Shown: positions 7,720 to 16,945 of the stretch, in pieces
Layout of the letters: each line of letters starts with the position of its first letter
Position numbering within the stretch: position 1 is the stretch's first letter
NCBI GenBank assembly: GCA_029243025.1
Contig: JAQWSU010000009.1
Span: 62,001-126,000 of the forward strand
Direction: 5' to 3'
Length of the DNA stretch: 64,000 bases
Origin: Pirellulaceae bacterium
GTDB lineage: Bacteria; Planctomycetota; Planctomycetia; Pirellulales; Pirellulaceae
The notes under the pieces: generated by a model
What the model was told of the DNA's origin: nothing
Seen by the model: the letters and a program-made list of their open reading frames with translations, nothing else
Database searches by the model: none
Made by a program: the position numbers and the translations under genes

Positions 7720-10700
7720 ATGCTAAACAAAGTCATCCAGTTTTCACTCACGCATCGTTTTGCGGTGCTGTGCATTTGCATCGCGATTATCGCGTTAGGC
7801 TCGTTGGCCACGCAGTCGTTGTCGATCGATGTGTTGCCGGATCTAACGCGTCCGCGCGTCACGGTGATTACTGAATGTCACGGATTTGCTCCAGAAGAGG
7901 TGGAACAGCTCGTCACCTTCCCACTCGAATCAGCCATTAACGGGGCCAATGGTGTGATGGCAGTTCGGACGACGTCCGATATTGGACTTTCTGTTGTGGT
8001 GGTCGAATTTGATTGGGGTACTGATATTTACGTGGCGCGGCAAATGGTTCAAGAACGCATTGCCGCCGTCTCAAGTCAATTGCCAGACGACGTTCAACCA
8101 CAGCTTGGTCCTGTTTCCTCGTTGCTTGGCCAAATCATGGTTATCGGGATCTACAGTGAGGATGGGACGACTCCGGCGATGGAGATACGGACCCTTGCTG
8201 ACTGGGTTGTGCGACAGCGTGTGTTGTCGATTCCCGGTGTTTCGCAGGTGATCGTCATCGGTGGCGGTAGAAAACAATATCAAGTGTTGGTCGATGCGGA
8301 AAAACTTCGCCGTTTTGATGTGACGTTAGCCGAAGTTGAGCAGGGCCTTGTGGACAGCAACCTGAACGTAACGGGGGGCTATGTTGATCGCAACTCGCAA
8401 GAGTTACTCGTGCGCGGTCTTGGGCGAGTTCGCCATATCGAGCAACTAAATAAAGTGGTCGTCAAGAACGTTGATCCGCGCCCTATTCTGCTTGAACAGG
8501 TTGCTCGGATTGAGGCGGCTCCACAGCCGAAGCGAGGTGATTCGTCAGTCAACGGACGTGATGCGGTTGTGCTGACGATCCAGAAACAACCTCAGGCGGA
8601 TACGACGCGCTTAACGGAGAGTATCGAGGCGGCTTTGGTTGGAATTCGCGGTGACTTACCGGATGATGTTCGACTTGAAGTGACTTACGAGCAGCGTGAA
8701 TTTATTGAGCATTCGGTTAACAACGTGATCGAGGCTTTGCGTGAGGGAGCGATCCTCGTCGTGATCATCCTTTTTCTTTTTCTGCTCAACTTTCGTACGA
8801 CTTTTATTACTTTGACAGCGATCCCTGTGTCGGTGCTCGTCACCATCCTCTGTTTTCGCTTTTTTGATATGTCGATCAATGTCATGACATTAGGGGGGTT
8901 GGCAGTCGCTTTAGGCGAATTGGTCGACGATGCAATCGTCGATGTCGAAAATATCTTTCGTCGCTTGAAAGAAAATTCGCAGTCATCAAGCCCTCGCCCG
9001 GTTCTACCGGTGATTTACGAAGCGAGTGTTGAGGTCCGAGCGGCCATTTTTATCAGTACTTTGCTGGTGATCGTCGTCTTTGCTCCGCTGTTTGCCTTGA
9101 CGGGTATGGAGGGACGTCTGTTTGCGCCGCTCGCAGTTGCCTATATCGTTTCTATCTTGGCATCCACGATCGTCTCTTTGACGTTGACTCCTGTGCTCTC
9201 CTATTATTTGTTGCCCAAGGCGAAGGCGACACGCAAGCAGGGTGACGGTCTGATTCTGCGGATGTCAAAGATTTTAGTTTCGCCAGTTATCCGACTCAGT
9301 CTGAATCGGGTTGGCTTCGGTGCGATCGTGTTAGGGTTCGTATGTCTTGCTGTGGCGAGCGGTAGTTTGTTGCTGTCGATGGGGCGAGATTTCTTACCAC
9401 AATTCGATGAAGGTGCCGCGCAAGTCAATTTGTTTACTCCACCGGGGACTTCGCTGGCGAAGTCACGAGAGGTGAGTCGATTGGCCGATCGACAGCTGAA
9501 GAAGCTCTTGAAGAGCACGGGAAATCCGAACGGCCCCATCACAACTTTCACCTGTCGAACAGGACGTGCTGAGCAGGATGAACATTCGATGGGTGTGAAT
9601 GTGAGTGAGTATGTGATTACGCTTAATCCTGATACAACCCTCTCACGCGAAGAGGTGATCGTGGAATTGCACCGGGCGATGGAGGAAGTTCCTGGTGTTC
9701 AGGTCGAAGTTGAGCAGCCGATTGCGCACTTAATCAGTCACATGCTCTCCGGAGTTACCGCTCAAATAGCAATCAAGTTGTACGGTGACGATCTCGAAGT
9801 GCTTCGCGCCAAGGCAAATGAAATTGACCAAGTCGTTCAGTCCATACCGGGTCTTGCCCCACCCTTTACGGAACAACAGGCACAAGTGCCTCAATTGAGA
9901 ATTGAATTGTTGCCCGATCGATTGGCCGATTTCGGATTGACCGTTCGAGATGTCAACGACATTCTGGAGACGGCCTTGAGCGGCCGCATTGTGTCAAGAA
10001 TGCAGGAGGGGCAACGCTATTTTGACGTTGTTTTGAAATTCGATGAAGGCGATCGTCGCGACTTCGACGAGTTAAAGCGGCTGCCCATTGAATTGCATGA
10101 TGGTGCTTTAATCCCGCTTTCTGCGATTGCCAATGTGCGGGTCGGTGCGGGCCCTAACGCGATCAAACGTGAAGATGGTCGCCGTCGAATTGTGGTTCGT
10201 GTGAATACTCTCGGGCGAGATCTGGGCAGCGCCGTTGCGGAAATTGAAAAGCGAGTTGGTGAAGAGGTGGAACTCCCGGCGGGCTACTTCATTACCTTGG
10301 GAGGTCAGTTTCAGGCTCAACAGACCGCAACGCAAAGAATTCAATGGTTAAGTCTGATTGCGTTGGTTGTGATTTTTATGATCCTTTATTCGTGTTACCC
10401 TTCGGTGAGCATCGTATTGCAGATTCTTTTGGCGCTGCCGGTGGCATTTATAGGGGGCATCTTCGCACTTTGGCTGTCCGGGGAAACACTCTCGGTGGCC
10501 AGCCTCGTGGGATTCATCTCACTGGCAGGAATTGCGGCCAGGAATGGCTTACTGCTGGTTTCTACCTACTTGGTTCTGCTTCGACGTCGTGGATTCAATG
10601 CGGAGATGATTCTGGAGGGAAGTCTCGAAAGATTCACGCCGGTGATGATGACTGGTTTGACGACCGGATTCGGACTTTTACCAATCGTGATCAGCGGTCA

Positions 10701-10908
10701 TCTTCCCGGGAAAGAAATTCTGTTTCCGATTGCCGTTGTGATGTTAGGAGGTCTGGTGACTTCCACGTTGAGCGAGTTTTTGATACGTCCCGGTTTGTTT
10801 TTGCGGCTTTCGCGGAAGTCCGCCGAAACGTTGGCAAGACGAGAGCAGGACCAATTCTTTTCAGAACTCAACTCGAACCGTCATCCGGTTGTTCAAGCTG
10901 AACAATAA
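7720..10908 (+). CDS. Heavy-metal efflux RND pump (CzcA/CusA family)
   Basis: This 1062-residue proton-driven inner-membrane pump is the energised core of the operon. It has normal RND length with two repeated halves. TM1 is at about residues 10-28, followed by a large periplasmic domain, a TM cluster at about 345-500 and a second cluster at about 870-1035. The segment GELVDDAIVDVENI in TM4 carries the paired aspartates expected for proton relay in the heavy-metal subfamily. The periplasmic part has TRPRVTVITE and GRKQYQVLVD segments typical of CzcA/CusA. The ATG at 7720 follows a short spacer after the membrane-fusion gene. Its 3' end overlaps the convergent permease gene by 41 bp. Substrate is most likely a divalent cation, but I cannot separate Zn/Co/Cd from Cu/Ag. 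Confidence 0.92.
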   Translation: MLNKVIQFSLTHRFAVLCICIAIIALGSLATQSLSIDVLPDLTRPRVTVITECHGFAPEEVEQLVTFPLESAINGANGVMAVRTTSDIGLSVVVVEFDWGTDIYVARQMVQERIAAVSSQLPDDVQPQLGPVSSLLGQIMVIGIYSEDGTTPAMEIRTLADWVVRQRVLSIPGVSQVIVIGGGRKQYQVLVDAEKLRRFDVTLAEVEQGLVDSNLNVTGGYVDRNSQELLVRGLGRVRHIEQLNKVVVKNVDPRPILLEQVARIEAAPQPKRGDSSVNGRDAVVLTIQKQPQADTTRLTESIEAALVGIRGDLPDDVRLEVTYEQREFIEHSVNNVIEALREGAILVVIILFLFLLNFRTTFITLTAIPVSVLVTILCFRFFDMSINVMTLGGLAVALGELVDDAIVDVENIFRRLKENSQSSSPRPVLPVIYEASVEVRAAIFISTLLVIVVFAPLFALTGMEGRLFAPLAVAYIVSILASTIVSLTLTPVLSYYLLPKAKATRKQGDGLILRMSKILVSPVIRLSLNRVGFGAIVLGFVCLAVASGSLLLSMGRDFLPQFDEGAAQVNLFTPPGTSLAKSREVSRLADRQLKKLLKSTGNPNGPITTFTCRTGRAEQDEHSMGVNVSEYVITLNPDTTLSREEVIVELHRAMEEVPGVQVEVEQPIAHLISHMLSGVTAQIAIKLYGDDLEVLRAKANEIDQVVQSIPGLAPPFTEQQAQVPQLRIELLPDRLADFGLTVRDVNDILETALSGRIVSRMQEGQRYFDVVLKFDEGDRRDFDELKRLPIELHDGALIPLSAIANVRVGAGPNAIKREDGRRRIVVRVNTLGRDLGSAVAEIEKRVGEEVELPAGYFITLGGQFQAQQTATQRIQWLSLIALVVIFMILYSCYPSVSIVLQILLALPVAFIGGIFALWLSGETLSVASLVGFISLAGIAARNGLLLVSTYLVLLRRRGFNAEMILEGSLERFTPVMMTGLTTGFGLLPIVISGHLPGKEILFPIAVVMLGGLVTSTLSEFLIRPGLFLRLSRKSAETLARREQDQFFSELNSNRHPVVQAEQ

Positions 10909-12406
10909 TTGCATCAGCCGCTTCGTGGTTGAGTCGGATTTGTGCTCCGTCAGGTAACAAAAACGTCCAGTGATGATTGTCGTGACTACGGTCGCCGGCT
11001 GTGATGATCATGTTCACCTTCAGCGGCGAGGGAGCCGAGGGTCCAATTTGCGTGATGCGACCGCTGAGCCCCTTGCGCAAAAGACTTGATTTGACTTCGG
11101 CACCCGGGATGAGATGTTCGAAGTCTTCTGGGATCGGAGAACCATGTGGGTCACGCAATGGATGGCCAAGCTTGTCGTCAAGGTAGTCGACCGTTTCTTC
11201 ATCATGTAAATGTTCGAGGCGATCAGCCCGATCATGTAATTCTTCCGTTGGAGTGCCGAGCTGTTCAAGATAGGTTTCCCAGAGGCGGTGAGCTCGGGCA
11301 ATTCGCTTCGCTTCGCGGCGCCCCGAATCGGTCAGCGTTATTTGGCCGAGTCCCTCGACAAGCAAGTGCTGTTTGACCATGGTCCGCAAAGCTCGGTGTA
11401 CCGCGTCCGGCTTTTCGGAAATCATGTTGATGATTGTCGAAAGGGGCAAGCGATCCTGTTCGCCGTGTCGAAAGCAACCAAGGATATCTTCGAGCGTTTG
11501 CTGCGGTATCATCGATCGACGACGTAACCAATCCGCTAACAAGCCATAACGCGGAGCAAAAAACAGAATGAGTAGAAACTGAAACGTGCTGACGATTACA
11601 ATCGATGGTCCGGTGGCAACGTTGCCAATCCACATCGAAACATAAAGTCCGCCAATCACGCCGGTGACGCCGAAGAGAGCTGACAACCCCATCATGCGAT
11701 GTAGACGATCGCTCAGTAAGTAGGCCGTTGCGGCGGGTGTCACTAACAATCCGACCACCAAAATTACACCCACAATGCTTACGGCTCCCACTACGACGAG
11801 GGATGTGCAGGTGGTTAAGAGGTAATCGAGGGCCACCACGGGGATACCGATTGACGCGGCCATCACGGGATCGAATGTGGCGATTAAGAGTTGGCGGTAC
11901 AGCAAGATCACGACGGTCAACACAATGGCAGTAATCACCGCCATCATCCAAAGATCCGCGTCTTCGACTCCCAAAACCATACCCGTGATGAAATGATAAA
12001 GATCGAGGTGAATTCGATGGCTGAATACAGATGCGAGTACACCGCCGATGGCGAAAATGCCTGTGTACATGATGCCGATGGCGGTGTCTTCTTTGATTCG
12101 TGAAACGCGAGAAACGAAACTAATCAGAGCAACCGTGACGAGACCGGCCAAAATCGATCCGATCATCATGGCGGTCGTATGTGCTTCGTGTCCAAATGCA
12201 ATTTGCATGAACAGATATCCGGCGGTGACGCCGGCTAACATCGAGTGGGAGAGAGCGTCTCCCAGAAAAGCCATGCGTCGGAGGATCACGAAACAACCGA
12301 TTACACCGCACACCATGGCGACTAAACTGCCACCAATCAAGGCTTTTTGAAAAGCTTGTTGGGTCAAAGGTTCAGCGAAGATGTTCCAGATGGTCTCACC
12401 CACCAT
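10868..12406 (-). CDS. Metal ABC permease fused to DtxR/MntR-like regulator
   Basis: This 512-residue protein has two parts. Residues 1 to about 290 are an ABC-3 family permease of the ZnuB/MntB/TroB type, with eight or nine membrane segments and the LGDALSHSMLAG segment. Residues from about 300 hold a winged helix and a DtxR-type C-terminal domain. The DRLEH segment matches the metal-site region of DtxR (CRWEH), with Asp where DtxR has Cys102, and a DPHGSPIP segment follows as in IdeR/MntR. The ATG at 12406 overlaps the ATPase gene by 11 bp and is preferred to the upstream start at 12466. The fusion could let the permease sense cytoplasmic Mn/Fe. Whether it still binds DNA is unknown. The 3' end overlaps the convergent pump gene. 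Confidence 0.85.
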   Translation of the reverse strand: MVGETIWNIFAEPLTQQAFQKALIGGSLVAMVCGVIGCFVILRRMAFLGDALSHSMLAGVTAGYLFMQIAFGHEAHTTAMMIGSILAGLVTVALISFVSRVSRIKEDTAIGIMYTGIFAIGGVLASVFSHRIHLDLYHFITGMVLGVEDADLWMMAVITAIVLTVVILLYRQLLIATFDPVMAASIGIPVVALDYLLTTCTSLVVVGAVSIVGVILVVGLLVTPAATAYLLSDRLHRMMGLSALFGVTGVIGGLYVSMWIGNVATGPSIVIVSTFQFLLILFFAPRYGLLADWLRRRSMIPQQTLEDILGCFRHGEQDRLPLSTIINMISEKPDAVHRALRTMVKQHLLVEGLGQITLTDSGRREAKRIARAHRLWETYLEQLGTPTEELHDRADRLEHLHDEETVDYLDDKLGHPLRDPHGSPIPEDFEHLIPGAEVKSSLLRKGLSGRITQIGPSAPSPLKVNMIITAGDRSHDNHHWTFLLPDGAQIRLNHEAADAIIVQLEQPDDGSS

Positions 12407-13196
12407 GCTCTCCTCGCGGGCCAAGATTTTCGAAGGCGCGGAGATTGCCCTCGTAAACCTCGGCAAGTAACTCGGGCTTCAAAACAGCTTCAGGCGGTCC
12501 ATAGGCATACAATCGTTGTTTGAGTAAGATCAACACGTCGAAATATTCCGTCGCTGTTGCGAGGTCGTGGTGGACGACGACGAGTGTGCGCCCTGTTTTT
12601 TTAGTGCGCTCTAGCACATCCAGGATCGCGCGTTCCGTCGCGGCGTCGACGCCCGAAAAAGGTTCGTCGAGTAACAAGATGTTGGCGCCTTGAGCCATCG
12701 CTCGAGCCATAAAAACTCGTTGTTGCTGTCCACCTGACAATTGTCCAATTTGACGGTTCGCCAACTCCGACATCCGCACCATCTCTAATGCCTCATCAGC
12801 TAACTCACGATCAGTCTGACTCAGCTCTTTCCACCAGGGGACGTGCCGATAACGGCCCATCATGGCCACGTCACGCACCGTGATCGGGAAATCCCAATCT
12901 ACCGATCCGCGTTGAGGGACGTATGCCACTTGACCACGAGCACGGTCCAACGACTGTCCGAAGACCTGTACCTCACCAACATCTGGTTTGAGAAATCCCA
13001 GAATTGATTTCATGAGTGTTGATTTTCCAGAACCGTTCGGGCCGATGACGCCAACCAAAGTCCCCTTGGGTATCTCCAGCGAAACGTCCAATAATGCGGG
13101 GACGGGGCCGTAACTGACGGTGAGATGCCTGATATCAATCGCTGGCGTTTCCAAAGTTGGACGCGGTTCCGACGCGGTGGTCGATTTGCTATTCAT
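12396..13196 (-). CDS. Metal ABC transporter ATP-binding protein
   Basis: This 266-residue ATPase powers the metal-uptake system. It has Walker A (GPNGSGKST), Q-loop (VPQRGSVDWDFP, characteristic of the Mn/Zn/Fe chelate group), signature LSGGQQQR, Walker B (ILLLDEPF) and a switch His (VVHHD). The ATG at 13196 lies inside the stop of the preceding gene (8-bp overlap, ATGAATAG), which implies translational coupling and rules out the longer upstream frame to 13310. The downstream permease starts 11 bp before this gene stops. Confidence 0.9.
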   Translation of the reverse strand: MNSKSTTASEPRPTLETPAIDIRHLTVSYGPVPALLDVSLEIPKGTLVGVIGPNGSGKSTLMKSILGFLKPDVGEVQVFGQSLDRARGQVAYVPQRGSVDWDFPITVRDVAMMGRYRHVPWWKELSQTDRELADEALEMVRMSELANRQIGQLSGGQQQRVFMARAMAQGANILLLDEPFSGVDAATERAILDVLERTKKTGRTLVVVHHDLATATEYFDVLILLKQRLYAYGPPEAVLKPELLAEVYEGNLRAFENLGPRGEHGG

Positions 13197-13692
13197 GCTG
13201 CTCGGTCCGTTCTGCATTGCTTGCCTGCGCGGGCACATCAATGATAACGACGCCTTCCACCAGCTCGCCTGGCTCCGCCCAAAGCGATTCTTCCACGATT
13301 GGGTTACCATCTCTCAAGATGCGAATCCGAACGGCTCGCGCGACAAGAGTGCCGGAATCTCGTGGGGAAGCACGCACGAAAAATTCGTTGCTGCCGCTGG
13401 CCACGCCCTCAATATCCTCGATTCGCAGCGTTTTCCCCGCTTCGATCTCTTTCATTTCTCGTAGTAGATCGACGCCCCGAAAAGAGACCAGCAGCGAGGG
13501 AGTATCCGACACATCGAGTGCGAATGAGTCGGCGCCGGCGGCGAATGTCATCGTAATTTCAAATTGGAAATTGCCGTCAGCTAAGAGTTCCTTGGGGGTC
13601 GAGTAAGCTTTCGGCTGGGGCCGAAGTTCCATGTACAGCTGCATCCCGCCAAGAATACAAGTGACAAGAATGAAAGCGAATAGCAAACGCAT
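13189..13692 (-). CDS. Unknown secreted/anchored component of the metal ABC operon
   Basis: This 167-residue protein has an N-terminal hydrophobic segment (residues 2-20) that could be an uncleaved anchor or a signal peptide. The rest is mostly beta-strand, with a hydrophobic/charged alternation that suggests an Ig-like or jelly-roll fold, and no Cys after residue 12. I do not recognise it. It starts 8 bp after the solute-binding protein stops and overlaps the ATPase start, so it is cotranscribed and probably coupled with the transporter. A periplasmic accessory role is a reasonable inference. Confidence 0.6.
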   Translation of the reverse strand: MRLLFAFILVTCILGGMQLYMELRPQPKAYSTPKELLADGNFQFEITMTFAAGADSFALDVSDTPSLLVSFRGVDLLREMKEIEAGKTLRIEDIEGVASGSNEFFVRASPRDSGTLVARAVRIRILRDGNPIVEESLWAEPGELVEGVVIIDVPAQASNAERTEQHE

Positions 13693-13700
13693 GAATTTGG

Positions 13701-14606
13701 TTACCGCAAGGCTTGCACGATCGTAAGAACGTTCTCTCGCATCATGCCAATATAGTTTTCGCCTGCTGTGTCGGTTTGACCCATCGAGTCCGAATAGAGC
13801 TCGCCGCCAATCTGCACACCGGCCTCACTGGCAATTTCACGGATCAGTTTTGGATTTACACTGGTTTCGACAAAGATTGCCTTGACGCCAAAGTCGCGAA
13901 TCGAATCAACCGCTGCTTTTCGGCGGGCAGGAGTGACGCCCGCGCCGATTTCCTGGCCAGTTGACCAACCTGCCGGAGCAGCGGATTGGAAACCGTATTG
14001 CTGGCAGAAATAGCCAAAGGCGTCATGGCTTGTGATCAAGATACGCCGACTACGGGGAATCGCATTGCACTGTTTGGAAATCCAAGCATCCAAGACACGC
14101 AACTCACCAAGGTATAACTCGGTACGAGCTGCAAAAGTTTTCGCATTTGCCGGGTCGAGTTTCGTGACCGCTCGCAAAATGTTTCTCACGTAAACGGCAG
14201 CATTTTTAGGTGTGAACCAAGCGTGTGGATCGTGAACCAGTTCTACTGACGCGTCATCGTCAATAGCCATTTGAAGCGGTTGTATTCCCTCGGTGCAACG
14301 CACGATCGGTTTGCCCGCATCTTTGGCTAACGAAGCCATCCAGTCATTACCCTCCAAATGCAAGCCGTTTTCCAAACAGAGGGTGGCCGCTTCAACAAGC
14401 CGAACATCATTGGGCGTCACCCGGTACAAATGTGGATCTTGTCCTGGGGTCAGCACGCAACGGACTTCCCAATCGTCACCCACCACCTGCCGCGCGAAAT
14501 CAGCCACCTGGGTTGTGGAACAGAGGAGGATCGGGCGGGGCTCTTCGGCACGAACCGACGAAGTCAGCACGGAAGCACAGAACAGAATCGCGAGGCATCG
14601 GAGCAT
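13701..14606 (-). CDS. Metal ABC transporter substrate-binding protein (TroA/ZnuA/MntA)
   Basis: This 301-residue periplasmic protein captures the metal for the permease. Starting at ATG 14606 gives a clean signal peptide (about residues 1-21, ending VRAEE); the longer GTG frame to 14636 is less likely. The metal ligands typical of cluster A-I proteins can be seen: His in PGQDPHLY, His in HDPHAWF, the SHDAFGY region, Glu in VETSVNP and Asp in LYSDSMG. The His-rich loop of true ZnuA proteins is absent, which favours Mn or Fe/Mn over Zn. It is the first gene of the four-gene operon. Confidence 0.85.
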   Translation of the reverse strand: MLRCLAILFCASVLTSSVRAEEPRPILLCSTTQVADFARQVVGDDWEVRCVLTPGQDPHLYRVTPNDVRLVEAATLCLENGLHLEGNDWMASLAKDAGKPIVRCTEGIQPLQMAIDDDASVELVHDPHAWFTPKNAAVYVRNILRAVTKLDPANAKTFAARTELYLGELRVLDAWISKQCNAIPRSRRILITSHDAFGYFCQQYGFQSAAPAGWSTGQEIGAGVTPARRKAAVDSIRDFGVKAIFVETSVNPKLIREIASEAGVQIGGELYSDSMGQTDTAGENYIGMMRENVLTIVQALR

Positions 14607-14636
14607 AGGTTTTATCAATCGTGGGAAAAAAATCAC

Positions 14637-14835
14637 CGACGATTAATTGAATCGCCGGGGCGTGTTTGGGGATTCGATTGACCAGAAATAAAATTTTGAT
14701 CAATCAAAACATTGTGAAATCTATAATGATTCGGGTACACAGTCAAGCAGCCGTGAGCAGGCGGATGGAAGGAGGAAGGGCCCCAGCAGGCGTTTTGCAT
14801 CTGCCTAATCTCGGGTGAACTTGCCCCTCGGACGG
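14637..14835 (-). promoter_or_regulatory. Promoter region of metal-uptake operon with palindrome
   Basis: Upstream of the substrate-binding gene lies the 16-bp inverted repeat TTTTGAT-CA-ATCAAAA (14694-14709) in an AT-rich setting, about 90 bp before the ATG. It is a candidate operator for a metal regulator. I see no exact match to a published MntR or Fur box. Confidence 0.4.
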
Positions 14836-16356
14836 TCAAGCTAGATCGCGATCCTCGAACAGTGCGAGCGACAACAGCAGGGCGATCAGACTGTAAAGCA
14901 CGCAATAAAAGAAGGCCATCAGCAGGTATTCGAGCGGCACGGGCCGGCCGGCCGCCACGGCAGCCTGGATGTTGAAATGGTCGAGCACGGGAAGAATTGT
15001 GGCAATGAGCTGCCCGATGAACACCACCGGCGGAAAATCGATGGGAGCTTGCACGATGAGCGGTGTGAGATGGCCGAGCACGTAAACCGAGAAGCAAATC
15101 ACAAAATTGGCCAGCATGGGCAAGCGAGTCGAAATTGCCACGCTCAATGTGACCAACACGACCGTCTCGAAGAAGGCCAATACCAAACCGGGGACCGTTC
15201 TGACCACTTCGGTATGAACCAATTCCCAGGACGGCGTTTCAGAGCCCAGTTCTCTGGCGTCGTAGACAGGTTTGTATGCGACGACGATTAGAAATAAGAC
15301 TCCCAAGATGATGAATAAAAGGGCGACTGTCCAAAGGATTCCCAGCACTTTCCCAATGATGAATTGTCGGCGGCCGATCGGTTTTGACAGCACCGTCAAC
15401 GCGGTGCGCCCTTCAATTTCTTCGGAGACCGAATTGCTCGCGGCCCAGACGCCTTGGATAATGGCGAGCACCATGATCAAGGTCAGCCCGGAATCCTTCA
15501 GCATTTTGATATCTTCGCCAAAAGTGTTGTAGGGAAGGAATTCAAAGAGCAGAAGCATGAAGACTCCGACAGCGACGATGATGCCAAAAATCGGTTGCGC
15601 AACTTCAGACTTGCTGGTCGCCAAGGCGATTGCCGACACGCGCGGGAAACACCATGCTTGCAAGAAGTAGAGAATATAGATCCCTAAGACGCCAATCGCT
15701 GTCGTCGGGATGACCGTCACCTGAGGATAGGCTGGGGCCGATTTGCTGGCGATGGTGATCGTGGCCGTTTCGTCGGACGGATTGGATACGTACAGCTTTC
15801 CCACAAAATCGCCACCGAAGGGGATGCCACCCTGACGAGATTTGGACCACTCGTAGGGATCCGAAGGATCGATCTCGAGCGGATCCTCGCGACGATCTTT
15901 TTCTTCGGCCGCGTCAGCAACTGAAACAAGCCGATTCGAGGATAAACTCAATTCGATCAGTTCGTCGCCATAGAGGTCAACCTGAACAGGCGTGGCGGTT
16001 GATTCGCCGCTTGAAGCTTCAACGCTGGCCGGAATCTCTGCGACAACCGACTTTTCACCCGCGTTTGGTAAACGCTGAAGTGATTCAAGGATCGTGAGCG
16101 GATTGCGAGCGAAGATGGCGCCGACAAGACCAAAGATGGCGACGATGGCGACGATTGAGGTGATGGGCAGCAAAACGCCCTCGGTGATCGCTAGCGGCAC
16201 CTGTTTGGCTGCCTCGCGATTGACAATAAACGTCAGGCCCCAAATCAGGAGAAGCGCGAGGATACCCAACAGAGCTCCGACGCCGATAAGCCAGAGCGAG
16301 GTCAGCCAAGTCGTCAGCCAGGGGGTCACGGCGCTAAATATTGGCGTGGGCATCAT
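14836..16356 (-). CDS. ABC-2-type transport permease with periplasmic domain
   Basis: This is a 506-residue integral membrane protein. Hydrophobic segments lie at about residues 18-42 and 60-85. A periplasmic, mostly beta domain follows (about 95-215, with a DPYEWSKSRQGGIPFGG stretch). The ABC-2 membrane core (about 220-505) carries SVSEEIEGRTALTVLSKPIGRR, the cytoplasmic loop typical of ABC-2 permeases of the NosY/GldF type. No ATPase gene is adjacent. The gene is alone on the minus strand, 200 bp upstream of the metal-uptake operon. Substrate unknown. Confidence 0.75.
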   Translation of the reverse strand: MMPTPIFSAVTPWLTTWLTSLWLIGVGALLGILALLLIWGLTFIVNREAAKQVPLAITEGVLLPITSIVAIVAIFGLVGAIFARNPLTILESLQRLPNAGEKSVVAEIPASVEASSGESTATPVQVDLYGDELIELSLSSNRLVSVADAAEEKDRREDPLEIDPSDPYEWSKSRQGGIPFGGDFVGKLYVSNPSDETATITIASKSAPAYPQVTVIPTTAIGVLGIYILYFLQAWCFPRVSAIALATSKSEVAQPIFGIIVAVGVFMLLLFEFLPYNTFGEDIKMLKDSGLTLIMVLAIIQGVWAASNSVSEEIEGRTALTVLSKPIGRRQFIIGKVLGILWTVALLFIILGVLFLIVVAYKPVYDARELGSETPSWELVHTEVVRTVPGLVLAFFETVVLVTLSVAISTRLPMLANFVICFSVYVLGHLTPLIVQAPIDFPPVVFIGQLIATILPVLDHFNIQAAVAAGRPVPLEYLLMAFFYCVLYSLIALLLSLALFEDRDLA

Positions 16357-16476
16357 ATCTTGAAAACGATCTTGTCAGGGTGATGATGGCGGTGAAAGGG
16401 GCATCGGTAAAGGAAGCTGCCAGTTTGCTACGATTAATCAATGGCATCGGTTCATCTTTGCGTCCGATCCATCCGA

Positions 16477-16755
16477 TCAGTGCCGAATTTCAAATCCGTC
16501 AAATTCACCGGTTCTCTCTGATTCATGGATATCGCAACCCTGAATATAGCGAGCCATTGTCAATTGAAGTTGATCCACGAATTGGTCCAAATTCGCGGCG
16601 GTACCTTCCAAAAGAAGCTCGACACGGCCATCTGGCAAGTTGCGAACATAGCCGTCCACCGGATGGTTTCTTGCCAGTCGCTGTGTGGTGTAGCGAAATC
16701 CTACGCCCTGAACCCGACCTGAAAAGAAAATCAACTTTCGGGTGAGTCCTGTCAT
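16477..16755 (-). CDS. acyP: Acylphosphatase
   Basis: This 92-residue cytoplasmic enzyme hydrolyses acyl phosphates. It has the full family length, the phosphate-binding segment GRVQGVGFRY with catalytic Arg21, and GYVRNLPDGRVE with catalytic Asn39, followed by the usual VELLLEG strand. The start is an ATG. No operon partner lies close by. Confidence 0.93.
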   Translation of the reverse strand: MTGLTRKLIFFSGRVQGVGFRYTTQRLARNHPVDGYVRNLPDGRVELLLEGTAANLDQFVDQLQLTMARYIQGCDIHESERTGEFDGFEIRH

Positions 16756-16945
16756 CTATCCTGCCTAATTCCCGATCGATCTGCTCCCGAACTGTTGCCA
16801 ATATAAACCGCCTGAGAGGGTCTGGGTAGACGGTCAAGATCGGGCGAAATCTGACCTTTTTCGGCATGGTTTCGCGGGGAAATGTTTCACGATCGCGAAA
16901 CTCGCCCTAGAAAAGATGGCCGGATGAGTCGGGCGGCTGGATGAC

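Noticed and set aside
11265-11951. 228-codon minus-strand frame
   Set aside because: It lies entirely inside the permease-DtxR gene in another frame and has no domain.
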